Source: Mariniphaga sp964559175 (lineage in GTDB: Bacteria; Bacteroidota; Bacteroidia; Bacteroidales; Prolixibacteraceae). From it: 64,000 nucleotides of DNA. A program made the position numbers and the translations under genes. Where the stretch lies: the NCBI GenBank assembly GCA_964559175.1, contig CAZLGT010000024.1, positions 1 to 64,000 of the forward strand, written 5' to 3'. This document shows positions 41,621 to 49,437 of this stretch, piece after piece; position 1 is the first letter of the stretch, and the number at the start of each line of letters is the position of its first letter. The notes under the pieces were generated by a model. That model saw only the letters and a program-made list of their open reading frames with translations, did not search any database and was not told the DNA's origin.

Positions 41621-43240
41621 TCACAACTCTTTCAGCCACTCCTTAATTACATCTGTGGAGGGAATTGTTCCTTCTGATTTTAGTTTATAATTTACTGTAA
41701 CCACTGCCGGCGATTGCGTGGCGCCAAAAGCTGTGAGTTTTTCTCTGCCGGTTAAAATTTTCACCTCTGCTTCTTTGCCCAACTCGGTCAGTGCCCGATC
41801 CACCCGGTCTTTCAGCTCGTTACACTGGTTAGCTTCTTCACCAATCAGAATGAGTTCACTCCGTTTCGATTTAATTTTCAGTTTCAGCTTTTCGTTGATG
41901 CGTTTTTGAACTGCCGCTATCAGTTCCCGCTCGGGCGGAATTTTGGAAACGAAAGCTATTTTCCCGTCGATGCATATAGTGGGAATATTTTTTACCATCA
42001 GCGACGACATAAAACTAACGGCCTCCATTTTTTTGATGGCATGTTCCCGCCACTCCACCACTCCTTCGAAATGAGGCGCAACGCGTTTCACAGCTTCCAC
42101 CATATACTGACAGGGTGCGCATGATTCGGAATCGAGTGTAATAATATCCACAATCACCTTATCAGCCTGTCCGTAATCTTTCATATTGAAAACCTCCAGC
42201 GAACTTTCCTTTTTTTCGAGCGTTCGAACCACATCCTGCAGATACGGATCGTGTACCAGTTCAGTAACAGCTTTCAGGTTTTCGGGTGGCGTTTCGCGCG
42301 GAAGGTCGCAACCGGGTGCCAGAATAAATCCGGTTTTCCCGCCTAAATCGAGGCATTCCAGCGCATGTTCGCGGCAATCGTCGGGAGTGCCCATCAATAA
42401 AATTACCGTCAGTTTAAGGTTGCCGCCAAAGCTGATTCCTTTTTCCAAAGCAATTTCTTTCACAAAATCGAGCGGAATATTTTCGTCGATGGAAACATTG
42501 TCGGGCCGGCAATTGCACATGGCTTCGATGTTTTGCTGGGCATGGCCGCAAACAAAAAACGAACTGAGTTTCCCCTTTTCTCTGACAAATTCAAAAATAA
42601 GGGAAACAAAGGGCGTAACAAACGTTTCGAAAGTTTCAGGATCGATTTGGCTGGTCATGGGATCGACCAAAGCAATCACATCGCAACCGGCATCCAAATA
42701 ATATTCTGCCATTTTCAGGCTTACAGCTGTGCAAAACTCCATCACTTCGTTTACCTCATCCGGCGCCTCATAGAGTTTCATAAAAATATCGGTACCCAAC
42801 AGGTGCAATGCCAACGTAAACGGACCGGTGATTAAACCATAAAGTGCCAGGTCAGGATATTTTTCCCGAAGCAATTTGGTTGCTTCCAGACACGTTGCTA
42901 TTCTTCCGTCGCCGGGCCCGGGAATTTTCAGGTCGCTCAGTTTTTTCCCTTCAACCAGCGGATGAGAAACCACTGCCGGCGGCCCGGTTTCCGACCAGCG
43001 CAATTCACATCCCAGTACTTCGGCCTCAACCTGAAGGTCAAAAACCACCGGGATACCATCGGGATTGTATTCCTCAACCGACTTGCTGATTCCCTTAACA
43101 ATTTCCGCTGCCGATTTCAGGTAGGCGTTGGCATCCACACCGGTTAAAAACCCGCCGTGAACACCTACAAATGGAACCCACGGAACGCGTTCCACAGGTT
43201 GGAGGGCAAACGCTTTTTGAATAAGTTTCAGACCATTCAT
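41621..43240 (-). CDS. MtaA/URO-D-type methyltransferase fused to two thioredoxin-fold domains
   Basis: 539 residues. Residues about 1-340 form a uroporphyrinogen decarboxylase-fold methyltransferase of the MtaA/CmuA group (ERVPWVPFVGVHGG start; SFFVCGHAQQN; LAPGCDLPRETPPENL). In MtaA/MtbA zinc is held by H-x-C plus a later Cys; here Cys231 and Cys311 are kept but the His position is Phe229. Residues about 365-455 are a thioredoxin fold with Cys374-Ala-Pro-Cys377 and a cis-Pro (NIPT). Residues about 465-539 are a second thioredoxin_3-like fold (ATQSPAVVTVNY) with only one Cys at its active-site position. The gene starts 1 nt after the corrinoid protein gene. The substrate is unknown. Confidence 0.85.
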   Translation of the reverse strand: MNGLKLIQKAFALQPVERVPWVPFVGVHGGFLTGVDANAYLKSAAEIVKGISKSVEEYNPDGIPVVFDLQVEAEVLGCELRWSETGPPAVVSHPLVEGKKLSDLKIPGPGDGRIATCLEATKLLREKYPDLALYGLITGPFTLALHLLGTDIFMKLYEAPDEVNEVMEFCTAVSLKMAEYYLDAGCDVIALVDPMTSQIDPETFETFVTPFVSLIFEFVREKGKLSSFFVCGHAQQNIEAMCNCRPDNVSIDENIPLDFVKEIALEKGISFGGNLKLTVILLMGTPDDCREHALECLDLGGKTGFILAPGCDLPRETPPENLKAVTELVHDPYLQDVVRTLEKKESSLEVFNMKDYGQADKVIVDIITLDSESCAPCQYMVEAVKRVAPHFEGVVEWREHAIKKMEAVSFMSSLMVKNIPTICIDGKIAFVSKIPPERELIAAVQKRINEKLKLKIKSKRSELILIGEEANQCNELKDRVDRALTELGKEAEVKILTGREKLTAFGATQSPAVVTVNYKLKSEGTIPSTDVIKEWLKEL

Positions 43241-43241
43241 G

Positions 43242-43910
43242 TCAGGCTACCTGTGAATTCAGATAATCTACCAGACCCTGCGGATCGGGTGCATAGGCAT
43301 CGGCACCAATTTTCTGCCGGAAAGTATCGGTTACCGGAGCGCCACCCACAGCCACTTTTGCCTCGGGTACTGCTTCCTTTATGGCTTTGGTTATTTTTTC
43401 CATGTTCACCATGGTGGTGGTAAGCAGCGCCGACAAACCAACAACAGCATCTTGATTTTCTTTCATTGCAGCGACAAACTGATCGGCTTTTACGTCGGTG
43501 CCCAAATCAACCACTTTCCAGCCGTTACCTTCCACCATCATCGATACCAGGTTTTTACCAATGTCGTGCAAATCGCCTTCCACGGTACCAATAATGAAAG
43601 TGCCTTTTTCTTTCACTTCGCCTGACAGGAAAAAAGGTTTCAGGTGAATCATGGCCGTGCTCATGGCTTTGGCCGACATCAACACTTGTGGAACAAACAC
43701 TTTGTTTTCGCGGAATTTGATACCCACTTTTTCCATACCAACCATTAACCCTTCAGTTAAAATACGCTGGGCTGAAACCCCTTCATCAATCGCCTGCCGG
43801 GTAAGTTCGTCGGCGCCATCCTGTCCTTTCATATTCGGTGGATATGGTGCGGCTTTATTGATTTTTCCGAATTCGATACATTCGGCAATTTTTGATAACA
43901 GTTCACTCAT
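43242..43910 (-). CDS. Corrinoid (B12-binding) protein, MtaC/MtbC-like
   Basis: 222-residue stand-alone methyl carrier. An N-terminal helical cap domain (about 1-95) precedes a Rossmann B12 domain (about 102-222) with the base-off signature D113-L-H115-D-I-G118, then GLSALLTTTM and GGAPV. His115 should be the lower Co ligand. In characterised systems it shuttles methyl groups between a substrate-specific and a product-side methyltransferase. It is the first gene of the operon, with a strong promoter just upstream. Confidence 0.93.
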   Translation of the reverse strand: MSELLSKIAECIEFGKINKAAPYPPNMKGQDGADELTRQAIDEGVSAQRILTEGLMVGMEKVGIKFRENKVFVPQVLMSAKAMSTAMIHLKPFFLSGEVKEKGTFIIGTVEGDLHDIGKNLVSMMVEGNGWKVVDLGTDVKADQFVAAMKENQDAVVGLSALLTTTMVNMEKITKAIKEAVPEAKVAVGGAPVTDTFRQKIGADAYAPDPQGLVDYLNSQVA

Positions 43911-43937
43911 GGTGCTTCAATATATTTTTGGTTTTCA

Positions 43938-43966
43938 CAAATGTACTGATAAATGATGGTTGCAAA
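43938..43966 (-). promoter_or_regulatory. Promoter of the corrinoid methyl-transfer operon
   Basis: On the minus strand TTTG (43966-43963), 17-nt spacer, TACATTTG (43945-43938): a full consensus match, 27 nt before the corrinoid protein ATG. No cobalamin riboswitch fold or B12-box-like sequence is seen in the leader. Confidence 0.65.
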
Positions 43967-44052
43967 ATAGTATTTTCTTTGAAATAGATGGATAATATTA
44001 CTTTCTTTGATTAATTCATTCATTTGGAGCTTTAATTTCGTATTTTTGGGTT

Positions 44053-44604
44053 ATGAGCGGTTCAACCATATATTCCATTGGACACGGAAATAAAAAAACA
44101 GAAGATTTTATCCGTGAACTGAAAGCATTCGGAATTGCCTATCTGCTCGATATCCGGTCGAAGCCCTATTCGAAGTGGAATCCCGCATTTAATAAGAATG
44201 AACTGGAAAATAGTTTAAAGGGGAACGGCATTTCTTATGTTTTTTTGGGAGACCAGTTGGGAGGATTGCCTTCGGATACAAGCTGTTACGATTCCGAAGG
44301 AAAGGTAATTTATGATTTGATAAAAGAAAAAAAGTTTTTTAAGGAAGGGCTGAAAAGGCTGATTCGGGGCAATGAAAAAAAAATTAAACTGGCCATCATG
44401 TGCAGTGAAACCAACCCCGGCGAATGCCATCGCAGTAAATTGATTGGACAGGAGTTATTAAAAAATGGCATCTCATTAAACCATATTGTTTCAGACAAGC
44501 TGGTTAAATCGCAGGAAACGGTAATGACTGAGCTGACAAAAGGTTTGGGAACCGTGGATTTATTTGGCAACGTAAAAGAGTTTGTTTCCCGGAAATCATA
44601 TTGA
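44053..44604 (+). CDS. DUF488 domain protein (first of pair)
   Basis: 183 residues with the DUF488 pattern: YSIGHGNKKTEDFI near the start, RSKPYSKWNPAFNK, LGDQLGGLP, and the late MCSETNPGECHRSKLIG with the conserved Cys-His-Arg. DUF488 proteins are small Rossmann-like proteins of unknown activity. It begins a tight three-gene set with a second DUF488 and a probable OB protein. A TATTTTTG box ends 4 nt before the ATG, so the mRNA may be leaderless. It is divergent from the corrinoid operon. Confidence 0.88.
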   Translation: MSGSTIYSIGHGNKKTEDFIRELKAFGIAYLLDIRSKPYSKWNPAFNKNELENSLKGNGISYVFLGDQLGGLPSDTSCYDSEGKVIYDLIKEKKFFKEGLKRLIRGNEKKIKLAIMCSETNPGECHRSKLIGQELLKNGISLNHIVSDKLVKSQETVMTELTKGLGTVDLFGNVKEFVSRKSY

Positions 44605-44605
44605 A

Positions 44606-45082
44606 ATGGAGTTTTTTACCCTTGGAGTTTACAATTCAGGTGAAGATGAATTCTTCGAAAAATTAACCGTAAATGGTGTCGATACTTTTTGCGACATCAG
44701 GCAGCGAAGGGGAGTACGCGGAGCCAAATATGCCTTTGTTAACAGCAAAAGATTACAAACCAGCTTGAAGCAAATGAAGATTGAGTACCAACACATGAAA
44801 GAACTTGCACCCCCACCTGAAATTCGCCGGCTGCAAAAACAAACAGACTCGGAAGAGAAAAAACTGAAACGGGAGCGGGCACATCTGGCCAATGCATTTG
44901 TTTCTGCATATAAAAACCAGATTTTAGAGCCTTTCGATTTTACCCTGTTCGTAAATAACCTCGAAAAAGCCGGAGCAAAAAAGATTGTGTTTTTTTGCGT
45001 GGAAGAACATCCCGATGCTTGCCACCGCTCACTCGTTGCAAACGAAATTGAAAAGTCAGGATACAAAATAAAACATTTGTAA
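44606..45082 (+). CDS. DUF488 domain protein (second of pair)
   Basis: 158 residues from the ATG at 44606, one nt after the preceding stop. It keeps the FTLGVYNSGEDEFF opening and the FCVEEHPDACHRSLVAN end with Cys-His-Arg. The middle has diverged from the first copy (CDIRQRRGVRGAKYAFVN; a Lys/Glu-rich helix at about 75-95). It is probably a diverged paralogue that works with the first. Its stop overlaps the next ATG (TAATG at 45080-45084). Confidence 0.85.
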   Translation: MEFFTLGVYNSGEDEFFEKLTVNGVDTFCDIRQRRGVRGAKYAFVNSKRLQTSLKQMKIEYQHMKELAPPPEIRRLQKQTDSEEKKLKRERAHLANAFVSAYKNQILEPFDFTLFVNNLEKAGAKKIVFFCVEEHPDACHRSLVANEIEKSGYKIKHL

Positions 45083-45750
45083 TGAGGATTTTAGTCGTTG
45101 CAAAAACACATTTGTCGAAAGCGGTTTGTGTGGGCGCGCTGGCCGTAAATGGCCGATTTCTAAGGCTATTGGATGAGCATGGTGCAAATCCGCCGGTTCA
45201 TACAGACTATGAAGTCAGGCAAATTTGGGAAATCAAATGCCGGAAAGCGTATAAACTCAGACCTCCTCATACCGAGGATGTGAATGTGCTCCACAAAGAA
45301 TATTTGGGAACGCTGGACAGTAGCCGCCACATGCTAGATGTTCTGGAAAAATGCAAGGCGAAAATCTGGCAGGGAAGTCCGGATGAATTGTTTGACGGTT
45401 GCCTGCTGTGGTCTGAAAAAGGCAGTGGTTTTTTAAACGAAACGTGCAATCTGCCCCAGAACAGTGTTGGTTTTTGGATTCCTGATAAACCCATGGTGAA
45501 ATACCTTTTATATGAGAAAGTGAGATATTTGTATCCGGGCGAAACCGGCAAAAGAAGTTTGCCATACGTTGGGTTTGCATCACCTGTTGACACTATTCCC
45601 GCCGGCACGTTGCTGCGGGTTTCGCTTGCGCGTTGGTGGGATAAATACGGGGAAACAGAGGAAAGGTGCTCGCTGCAGTTGTCAGGCTGGTACGATTTAT
45701 CTGAAACCGGTTATCAACCGAATGAAGTAAACGAAGGCATTTCCTTTTAA
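45082..45750 (+). CDS. Probable dual OB-fold protein
   Basis: 222 residues. The N-terminus (MRILVVAKTHLSKAVCVGAL, then GRFLRLLD) and the late half (GTLLRVSLARWW, SLQLSGWYD) look like the proteins annotated as dual OB domain-containing, as far as I can recall; this match is tentative. Such folds bind nucleic acids. The start codon overlaps the stop of the second DUF488 gene, so the three genes are probably translated together. Confidence 0.6.
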   Translation: MRILVVAKTHLSKAVCVGALAVNGRFLRLLDEHGANPPVHTDYEVRQIWEIKCRKAYKLRPPHTEDVNVLHKEYLGTLDSSRHMLDVLEKCKAKIWQGSPDELFDGCLLWSEKGSGFLNETCNLPQNSVGFWIPDKPMVKYLLYEKVRYLYPGETGKRSLPYVGFASPVDTIPAGTLLRVSLARWWDKYGETEERCSLQLSGWYDLSETGYQPNEVNEGISF

Positions 45751-45760
45751 TTTCTATTTT

Positions 45761-46621
45761 ATGATGAATGAATTAAGGTATTTCAGACTTCCGGAGGCTT
45801 TGATTAACGAACAAAGAAAAAACCCGGCTGCACGCGACTTATACCTCACAGAAACAGGTGAACTGGAAGTAGAGGAAGGAACAATCTGGGATTTGGAAGG
45901 GAAAACCGCTGATAACTTACTGGCTTACTGCACCAAAGGGGAGGGAATTGTTTTGCTTGCCGGCGAACAGGTGCCGGTTTCAGGCGACCAGTTTTTTATT
46001 GTTCCCGAAGGTGAAACATTCAAATATTATTCAGTTTTGAATACAAAGTCCCGGTTTTTGATTGCCCGTTTTAACGGAAAAATTGCCCGGCAACTGAGTC
46101 ATGAGTTTTCAATAGTGCGCAATCTGGTTCCCTCGGTGAACAACATGGTGGCCAACCGCGAAATGCTGTTCGATGAAATTTTCAACAATCTCTCAAAAGG
46201 CTTTCACAATCAGAACATTGAATATATAAATTTTTGTTTTGGACACCTTCTGGCCACGTTCATTTATGCCAACCGCACCAGCGACGATTTGGCCGATGAA
46301 TCGAGCCCGGCGGTGCGGCGGGCCATTCATTTTCTGGAAAAAAACCTCCACAAAAAACTGACATTACAGCAGATTGCAAACGAAGCTGGCTTTTCGCCAA
46401 CCTATTTTACCACTCTTTTCCGGAAAGAAACCAATTATGCCCCGCTAAGTTATTTTTCTCATTTGAAGGTATTAAAAGCCTGCGAATTCCTGGATTACAC
46501 ACGAATGAAAGTAAAAGAAATTTCTTTTCAACTTGGGTATTCTGATCCTTATTATTTTACGCGTGATTTTAAAAAGAAAATGGGCATGTCGCCAAGGCAA
46601 TACCGGAATAGAATCCGTTAG
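45761..46621 (+). CDS. AraC family transcriptional regulator
   Basis: 286 residues: an N-terminal cupin-like sensor (GEGIVLLAGEQVPVSGDQFFIVPEGE) and a C-terminal double helix-turn-helix (LTLQQIANEAGFSPTYFTTLFRKET; VKEISFQLGYSDPYYFTRDFKKKMGMSPRQYR). It follows the OB gene by 10 nt, so it may share the DUF488 transcript, or regulate the downstream GntP permease. The ligand is unknown. Its stop overlaps the convergent antitoxin-like gene by 4 nt. A second Met follows the first directly. Confidence 0.92.
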   Translation: MMNELRYFRLPEALINEQRKNPAARDLYLTETGELEVEEGTIWDLEGKTADNLLAYCTKGEGIVLLAGEQVPVSGDQFFIVPEGETFKYYSVLNTKSRFLIARFNGKIARQLSHEFSIVRNLVPSVNNMVANREMLFDEIFNNLSKGFHNQNIEYINFCFGHLLATFIYANRTSDDLADESSPAVRRAIHFLEKNLHKKLTLQQIANEAGFSPTYFTTLFRKETNYAPLSYFSHLKVLKACEFLDYTRMKVKEISFQLGYSDPYYFTRDFKKKMGMSPRQYRNRIR

Positions 46622-46833
46622 AAGTATTTTTCCATAGCCTTATCATGTGAAATTGTATTCCCTGATTTTGCCTGTTCCAATCCTCTTTCCACCGATTCAA
46701 CTATTTCATCCGGTAAACCATCTCTCCAATCTGTTTTTCTCAGCAGAATCTTTCCAGCTAGTTCCAGGATTTTGATCTCGTCGGTTTTTAAAACCAACTC
46801 AACCAACTCCAATTTTTTAGACTGAATATTCAT
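46618..46833 (-). CDS. Small antitoxin-like (addiction module) protein
   Basis: 71 residues, helical and charged: KLELVELVLKTDEIKILELAG, then LPDEIVESVERGLEQAKSGNTISHDKAMEKYF. The C-terminal pattern ESVERGLEQAKxGxxxxHDKAM is typical of short antitoxin-type proteins in Bacteroidota. No toxin gene (RelE, HigB or PIN type) lies next to it; it sits alone between the AraC regulator and GntP. Its stop overlaps the AraC stop by 4 nt. Confidence 0.7.
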   Translation of the reverse strand: MNIQSKKLELVELVLKTDEIKILELAGKILLRKTDWRDGLPDEIVESVERGLEQAKSGNTISHDKAMEKYF

Positions 46834-46909
46834 AACAAAACGTATTTTATTCCTGCAATTTTGATCTATAATCTTATTTTTAGGGCAAATTAGCTAAATC
46901 AGATTCAGT

Positions 46910-48265
46910 ATGACCACACCATTTCTGATATTTATTGTTGTTTCTGCCGTAGCGCTGTTGCTTTTTATGGTGCTGAAACTCAAAATCAGCGCTTTCGTTT
47001 CGTTGCTGATTACCGCCATTTATGTGGGCATTGTGGCAGGTATGCCTTTGAGTGCTGTCACACAGGCCATCCAGGAAGGAATGGCCGGTACGCTCGGTTT
47101 TGTGGCCACGGTTGTTGGGCTCGGCGCTATCTTTGGGCAGATGCTCGAAAGTTCGGGCGGAGCCGAATCGCTGGCACATTACCTGGTTAAAAAATTTGGC
47201 AAAGACCGATCTTCCTGGGCCATGGTGATTACCGGTTTTGTGGTGGCCATCCCGGTTTTCCTCGATGTGGGTTTTATTATTCTGGTTCCCATTATCTATG
47301 CTTTGTCGCGCGACACGAAACGATCGCTTTTATATTACGCCATTCCACTGCTGGCCGGGCTGGCCGTCACCCACAGTTTTATTCCACCCACACCGGGACC
47401 GGTTGCTGTGGCAGATATCATCAATGCACAACTTGGCTGGGTAATTTTACTGGGAATTATCCTTGGGTTTCCTACCGCAGTGATTGCCGGACCTATTTGG
47501 GGGAAGTATATTTCGAAAAAGATTTACCTGGAACCACCGTTCGATTTTGATAAACAACCGCAGGATGTTGACCCGAAAAACTTTCCCCCTTTCCGGATGA
47601 TTGCCATTATTATTTCTATTCCACTGCTTTTGATTCTGGTAAATACATTCACCGGGCTGGCAGTATCAAAAGAACTGGTTCCCCAATCGATTTGGACCGA
47701 TTCACTTGAATTTATCGGTCACCCTTTTTCTGCTCTGATAATTGCCACACTGATTGCCACCTGGTTTTTGTGTATTAAGCGGGGAATGGGAAAACAAAAA
47801 ATTCTGGATTTGAGTACCAAGGCGCTCGGTCCGGCCGGAATTATCATTCTGATTACCGGCGCCGGGGGCGTTTTAAAACAGGTTTTGGTTGACAGCGGAA
47901 TCGGACAAATTATGGCTGAATCGATGGCCAATTCGGCATTGCCACCCATTTTACTGGCCTGGCTGCTGGCAGCCGTTGTAAGGGTCACTCAGGGTTCGGC
48001 AACCGTGGCCATGATTACTGCGGCCGGAATTATTGCACCAGTAATCAGCGAGTTCGGATTAAACGACCCGCAACGGGCATTGGTAGTTCTGGCCATTGCA
48101 TCGGGTGCAACAATCCTTTCGCATGTAAACGACAGCGGTTTCTGGCTGGTGGGCAAATACCTGGGAATGAATGAAAAACAAACACTGCAAAGCTGGACGG
48201 TAATGGAAACTATTATTGCAATTTGTGGTTTGGTATTCACTTTATTAGCAAGTTTATTTTTTTAA
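46910..48265 (+). CDS. Gluconate permease (GntP family)
   Basis: 451-residue inner-membrane H+ symporter with 12 or so hydrophobic segments. GntP hallmarks include GFVATVVGLGAIFGQMLE, HSFIPPTPGPVAVAD, LITGAGGVLKQVLVDSGIG and VRVTQGSATVAMITAAG. It imports gluconate or a related sugar acid. No gluconate kinase is adjacent, so the substrate is not fixed by context. It ends 3 nt from the convergent zinc-ribbon gene. Confidence 0.94.
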   Translation: MTTPFLIFIVVSAVALLLFMVLKLKISAFVSLLITAIYVGIVAGMPLSAVTQAIQEGMAGTLGFVATVVGLGAIFGQMLESSGGAESLAHYLVKKFGKDRSSWAMVITGFVVAIPVFLDVGFIILVPIIYALSRDTKRSLLYYAIPLLAGLAVTHSFIPPTPGPVAVADIINAQLGWVILLGIILGFPTAVIAGPIWGKYISKKIYLEPPFDFDKQPQDVDPKNFPPFRMIAIIISIPLLLILVNTFTGLAVSKELVPQSIWTDSLEFIGHPFSALIIATLIATWFLCIKRGMGKQKILDLSTKALGPAGIIILITGAGGVLKQVLVDSGIGQIMAESMANSALPPILLAWLLAAVVRVTQGSATVAMITAAGIIAPVISEFGLNDPQRALVVLAIASGATILSHVNDSGFWLVGKYLGMNEKQTLQSWTVMETIIAICGLVFTLLASLFF

Positions 48266-48268
48266 CGA

Positions 48269-48685
48269 CTAATCCCACAAAACCATTTTCCGTGGATCGA
48301 GCCGGAATGTATGCTTTTTACATGCAGGGCATACGGCCTTTTTTAACCGGTGAATATTGGTCAGTTTTAATCTTGCCCGACACTGGTTGCATCGGAATTC
48401 ACTTTTGTGCACCACCTTTCCGTTGTCGGTCACAGTTACACTCACTTTATCGTACAACAGCCGGCAATGGGGACATTTATAGGTTTTAAATCCAGCATCG
48501 ATAAACAATTGGCTGTTTTGTTTTGCCAGGTGTTTTAGCAGGTTGTGGGTTTTGTGGTGAAACAGTACCTCCCTTTTTTGCAGGTAGGAATGCAGCGATT
48601 GCGGATGAATCAGAAACCCGTGGCCTTCGTTAAACTGATCTTCAAATCCACAGCGGTCGCAACGGTATGTATAGGCTCTTCCCAT
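48269..48685 (-). CDS. Zinc-ribbon protein of unknown function
   Basis: 138 residues from the ATG at 48685 (MGRAYTYRCDRC). There are four CxxC knuckles: CDRC near the N-terminus, CPHC and CNQC in the middle, and CPAC near the end. They would form two zinc ribbons joined by a His/Lys-rich helical region (HSYLQKREVLFHHKTHN). It is probably a cytoplasmic nucleic-acid or protein adaptor. The frame is open upstream to 48778, but that stretch lacks family-like sequence. Confidence 0.75.
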   Translation of the reverse strand: MGRAYTYRCDRCGFEDQFNEGHGFLIHPQSLHSYLQKREVLFHHKTHNLLKHLAKQNSQLFIDAGFKTYKCPHCRLLYDKVSVTVTDNGKVVHKSEFRCNQCRARLKLTNIHRLKKAVCPACKKHTFRLDPRKMVLWD

Positions 48686-48874
48686 GCTAATTGAACATGG
48701 AATAAATGTACAAAAAAAACAGTGACTGTCAATTTTTTGGATGTACAGAGAATGAAAATTTATCAACCGTGTTAACAAGGTGTGTTTTATGTTTTTTAAT
48801 TCAAAAAAAACGAAAGCATTCCGAAACCTTTTTTCTTATTAACTGTATTAATAACAGACAATAAAAATGACAAA

Positions 48875-49435
48875 ATGAAAGCACTTTTTTTATCTCTTTT
48901 GATGGTTTTTTCCGTTGGCCTTTTTGCCCAGAACGGATTGAATGTTGGCGATAAAGTTCCCGGTTTCTCAGCCATTGCCGACGATGGCAGCACCTGGGAA
49001 ATGAAGGATTACATGGGTGAAAAATACATGGTTATCTATTTTTACCCGGCAGCCATGACCGGCGGTTGCACTGCCCAGGCTTGTGCATACCGCGATTTGA
49101 GCAGCGATCTGGAATCGCTGGATGCGCTGGTTGTGGGTGTTAGCGGCGATAATGCAGAGGGGTTGGAATTTTTTAAAAAAGCCCACAATTTGAATTTTAC
49201 GTTGCTATCGGACGAAACGGGTGAAATTGCCCGTATTTTTGGCGTCCCCACCCGCGACGGCGGCACCTTTACAAGCGAATTCAACGGTCAGGCATTTGAG
49301 CTTGAAAGGGCTGTAACTACCAGCCGTTGGACGTTTATCATAGATAACGAAAGGAAAATTGTTTACAAAAATGAGCAGGTAGATGTCGCAAAAGATTCGG
49401 AGGAAGTATTGAGTTTTTTGAAAAACAACTCCTGA
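48875..49435 (+). CDS. Exported BCP-type peroxiredoxin
   Basis: 186 residues: a Sec signal peptide (about 1-18, ending GLFAQ), then an AhpC/TSA domain of the bacterioferritin-comigratory-protein type. The peroxidatic Cys65 (MTGGCTAQAC) and resolving Cys70 are five apart, the atypical 2-Cys BCP arrangement. The catalytic Pro/Thr motif is YPAAMTGGC. It should reduce peroxides in the periplasm; the electron donor could be an exported thioredoxin-like protein. It ends 2 nt from the convergent rmuC. Confidence 0.93.
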   Translation: MKALFLSLLMVFSVGLFAQNGLNVGDKVPGFSAIADDGSTWEMKDYMGEKYMVIYFYPAAMTGGCTAQACAYRDLSSDLESLDALVVGVSGDNAEGLEFFKKAHNLNFTLLSDETGEIARIFGVPTRDGGTFTSEFNGQAFELERAVTTSRWTFIIDNERKIVYKNEQVDVAKDSEEVLSFLKNNS

Positions 49436-49437
49436 AA

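Noticed and set aside
43911..44052. Cobalamin riboswitch before the corrinoid operon
   Set aside because: The putative leader is only about 20 nt after the promoter and shows no B12-box-like sequence or extended pairing.
48875..49435. OxyR-type operator in the peroxiredoxin leader
   Set aside because: TTATTAACTGTATTAATAACAG has partial symmetry but does not match the spaced OxyR pattern.
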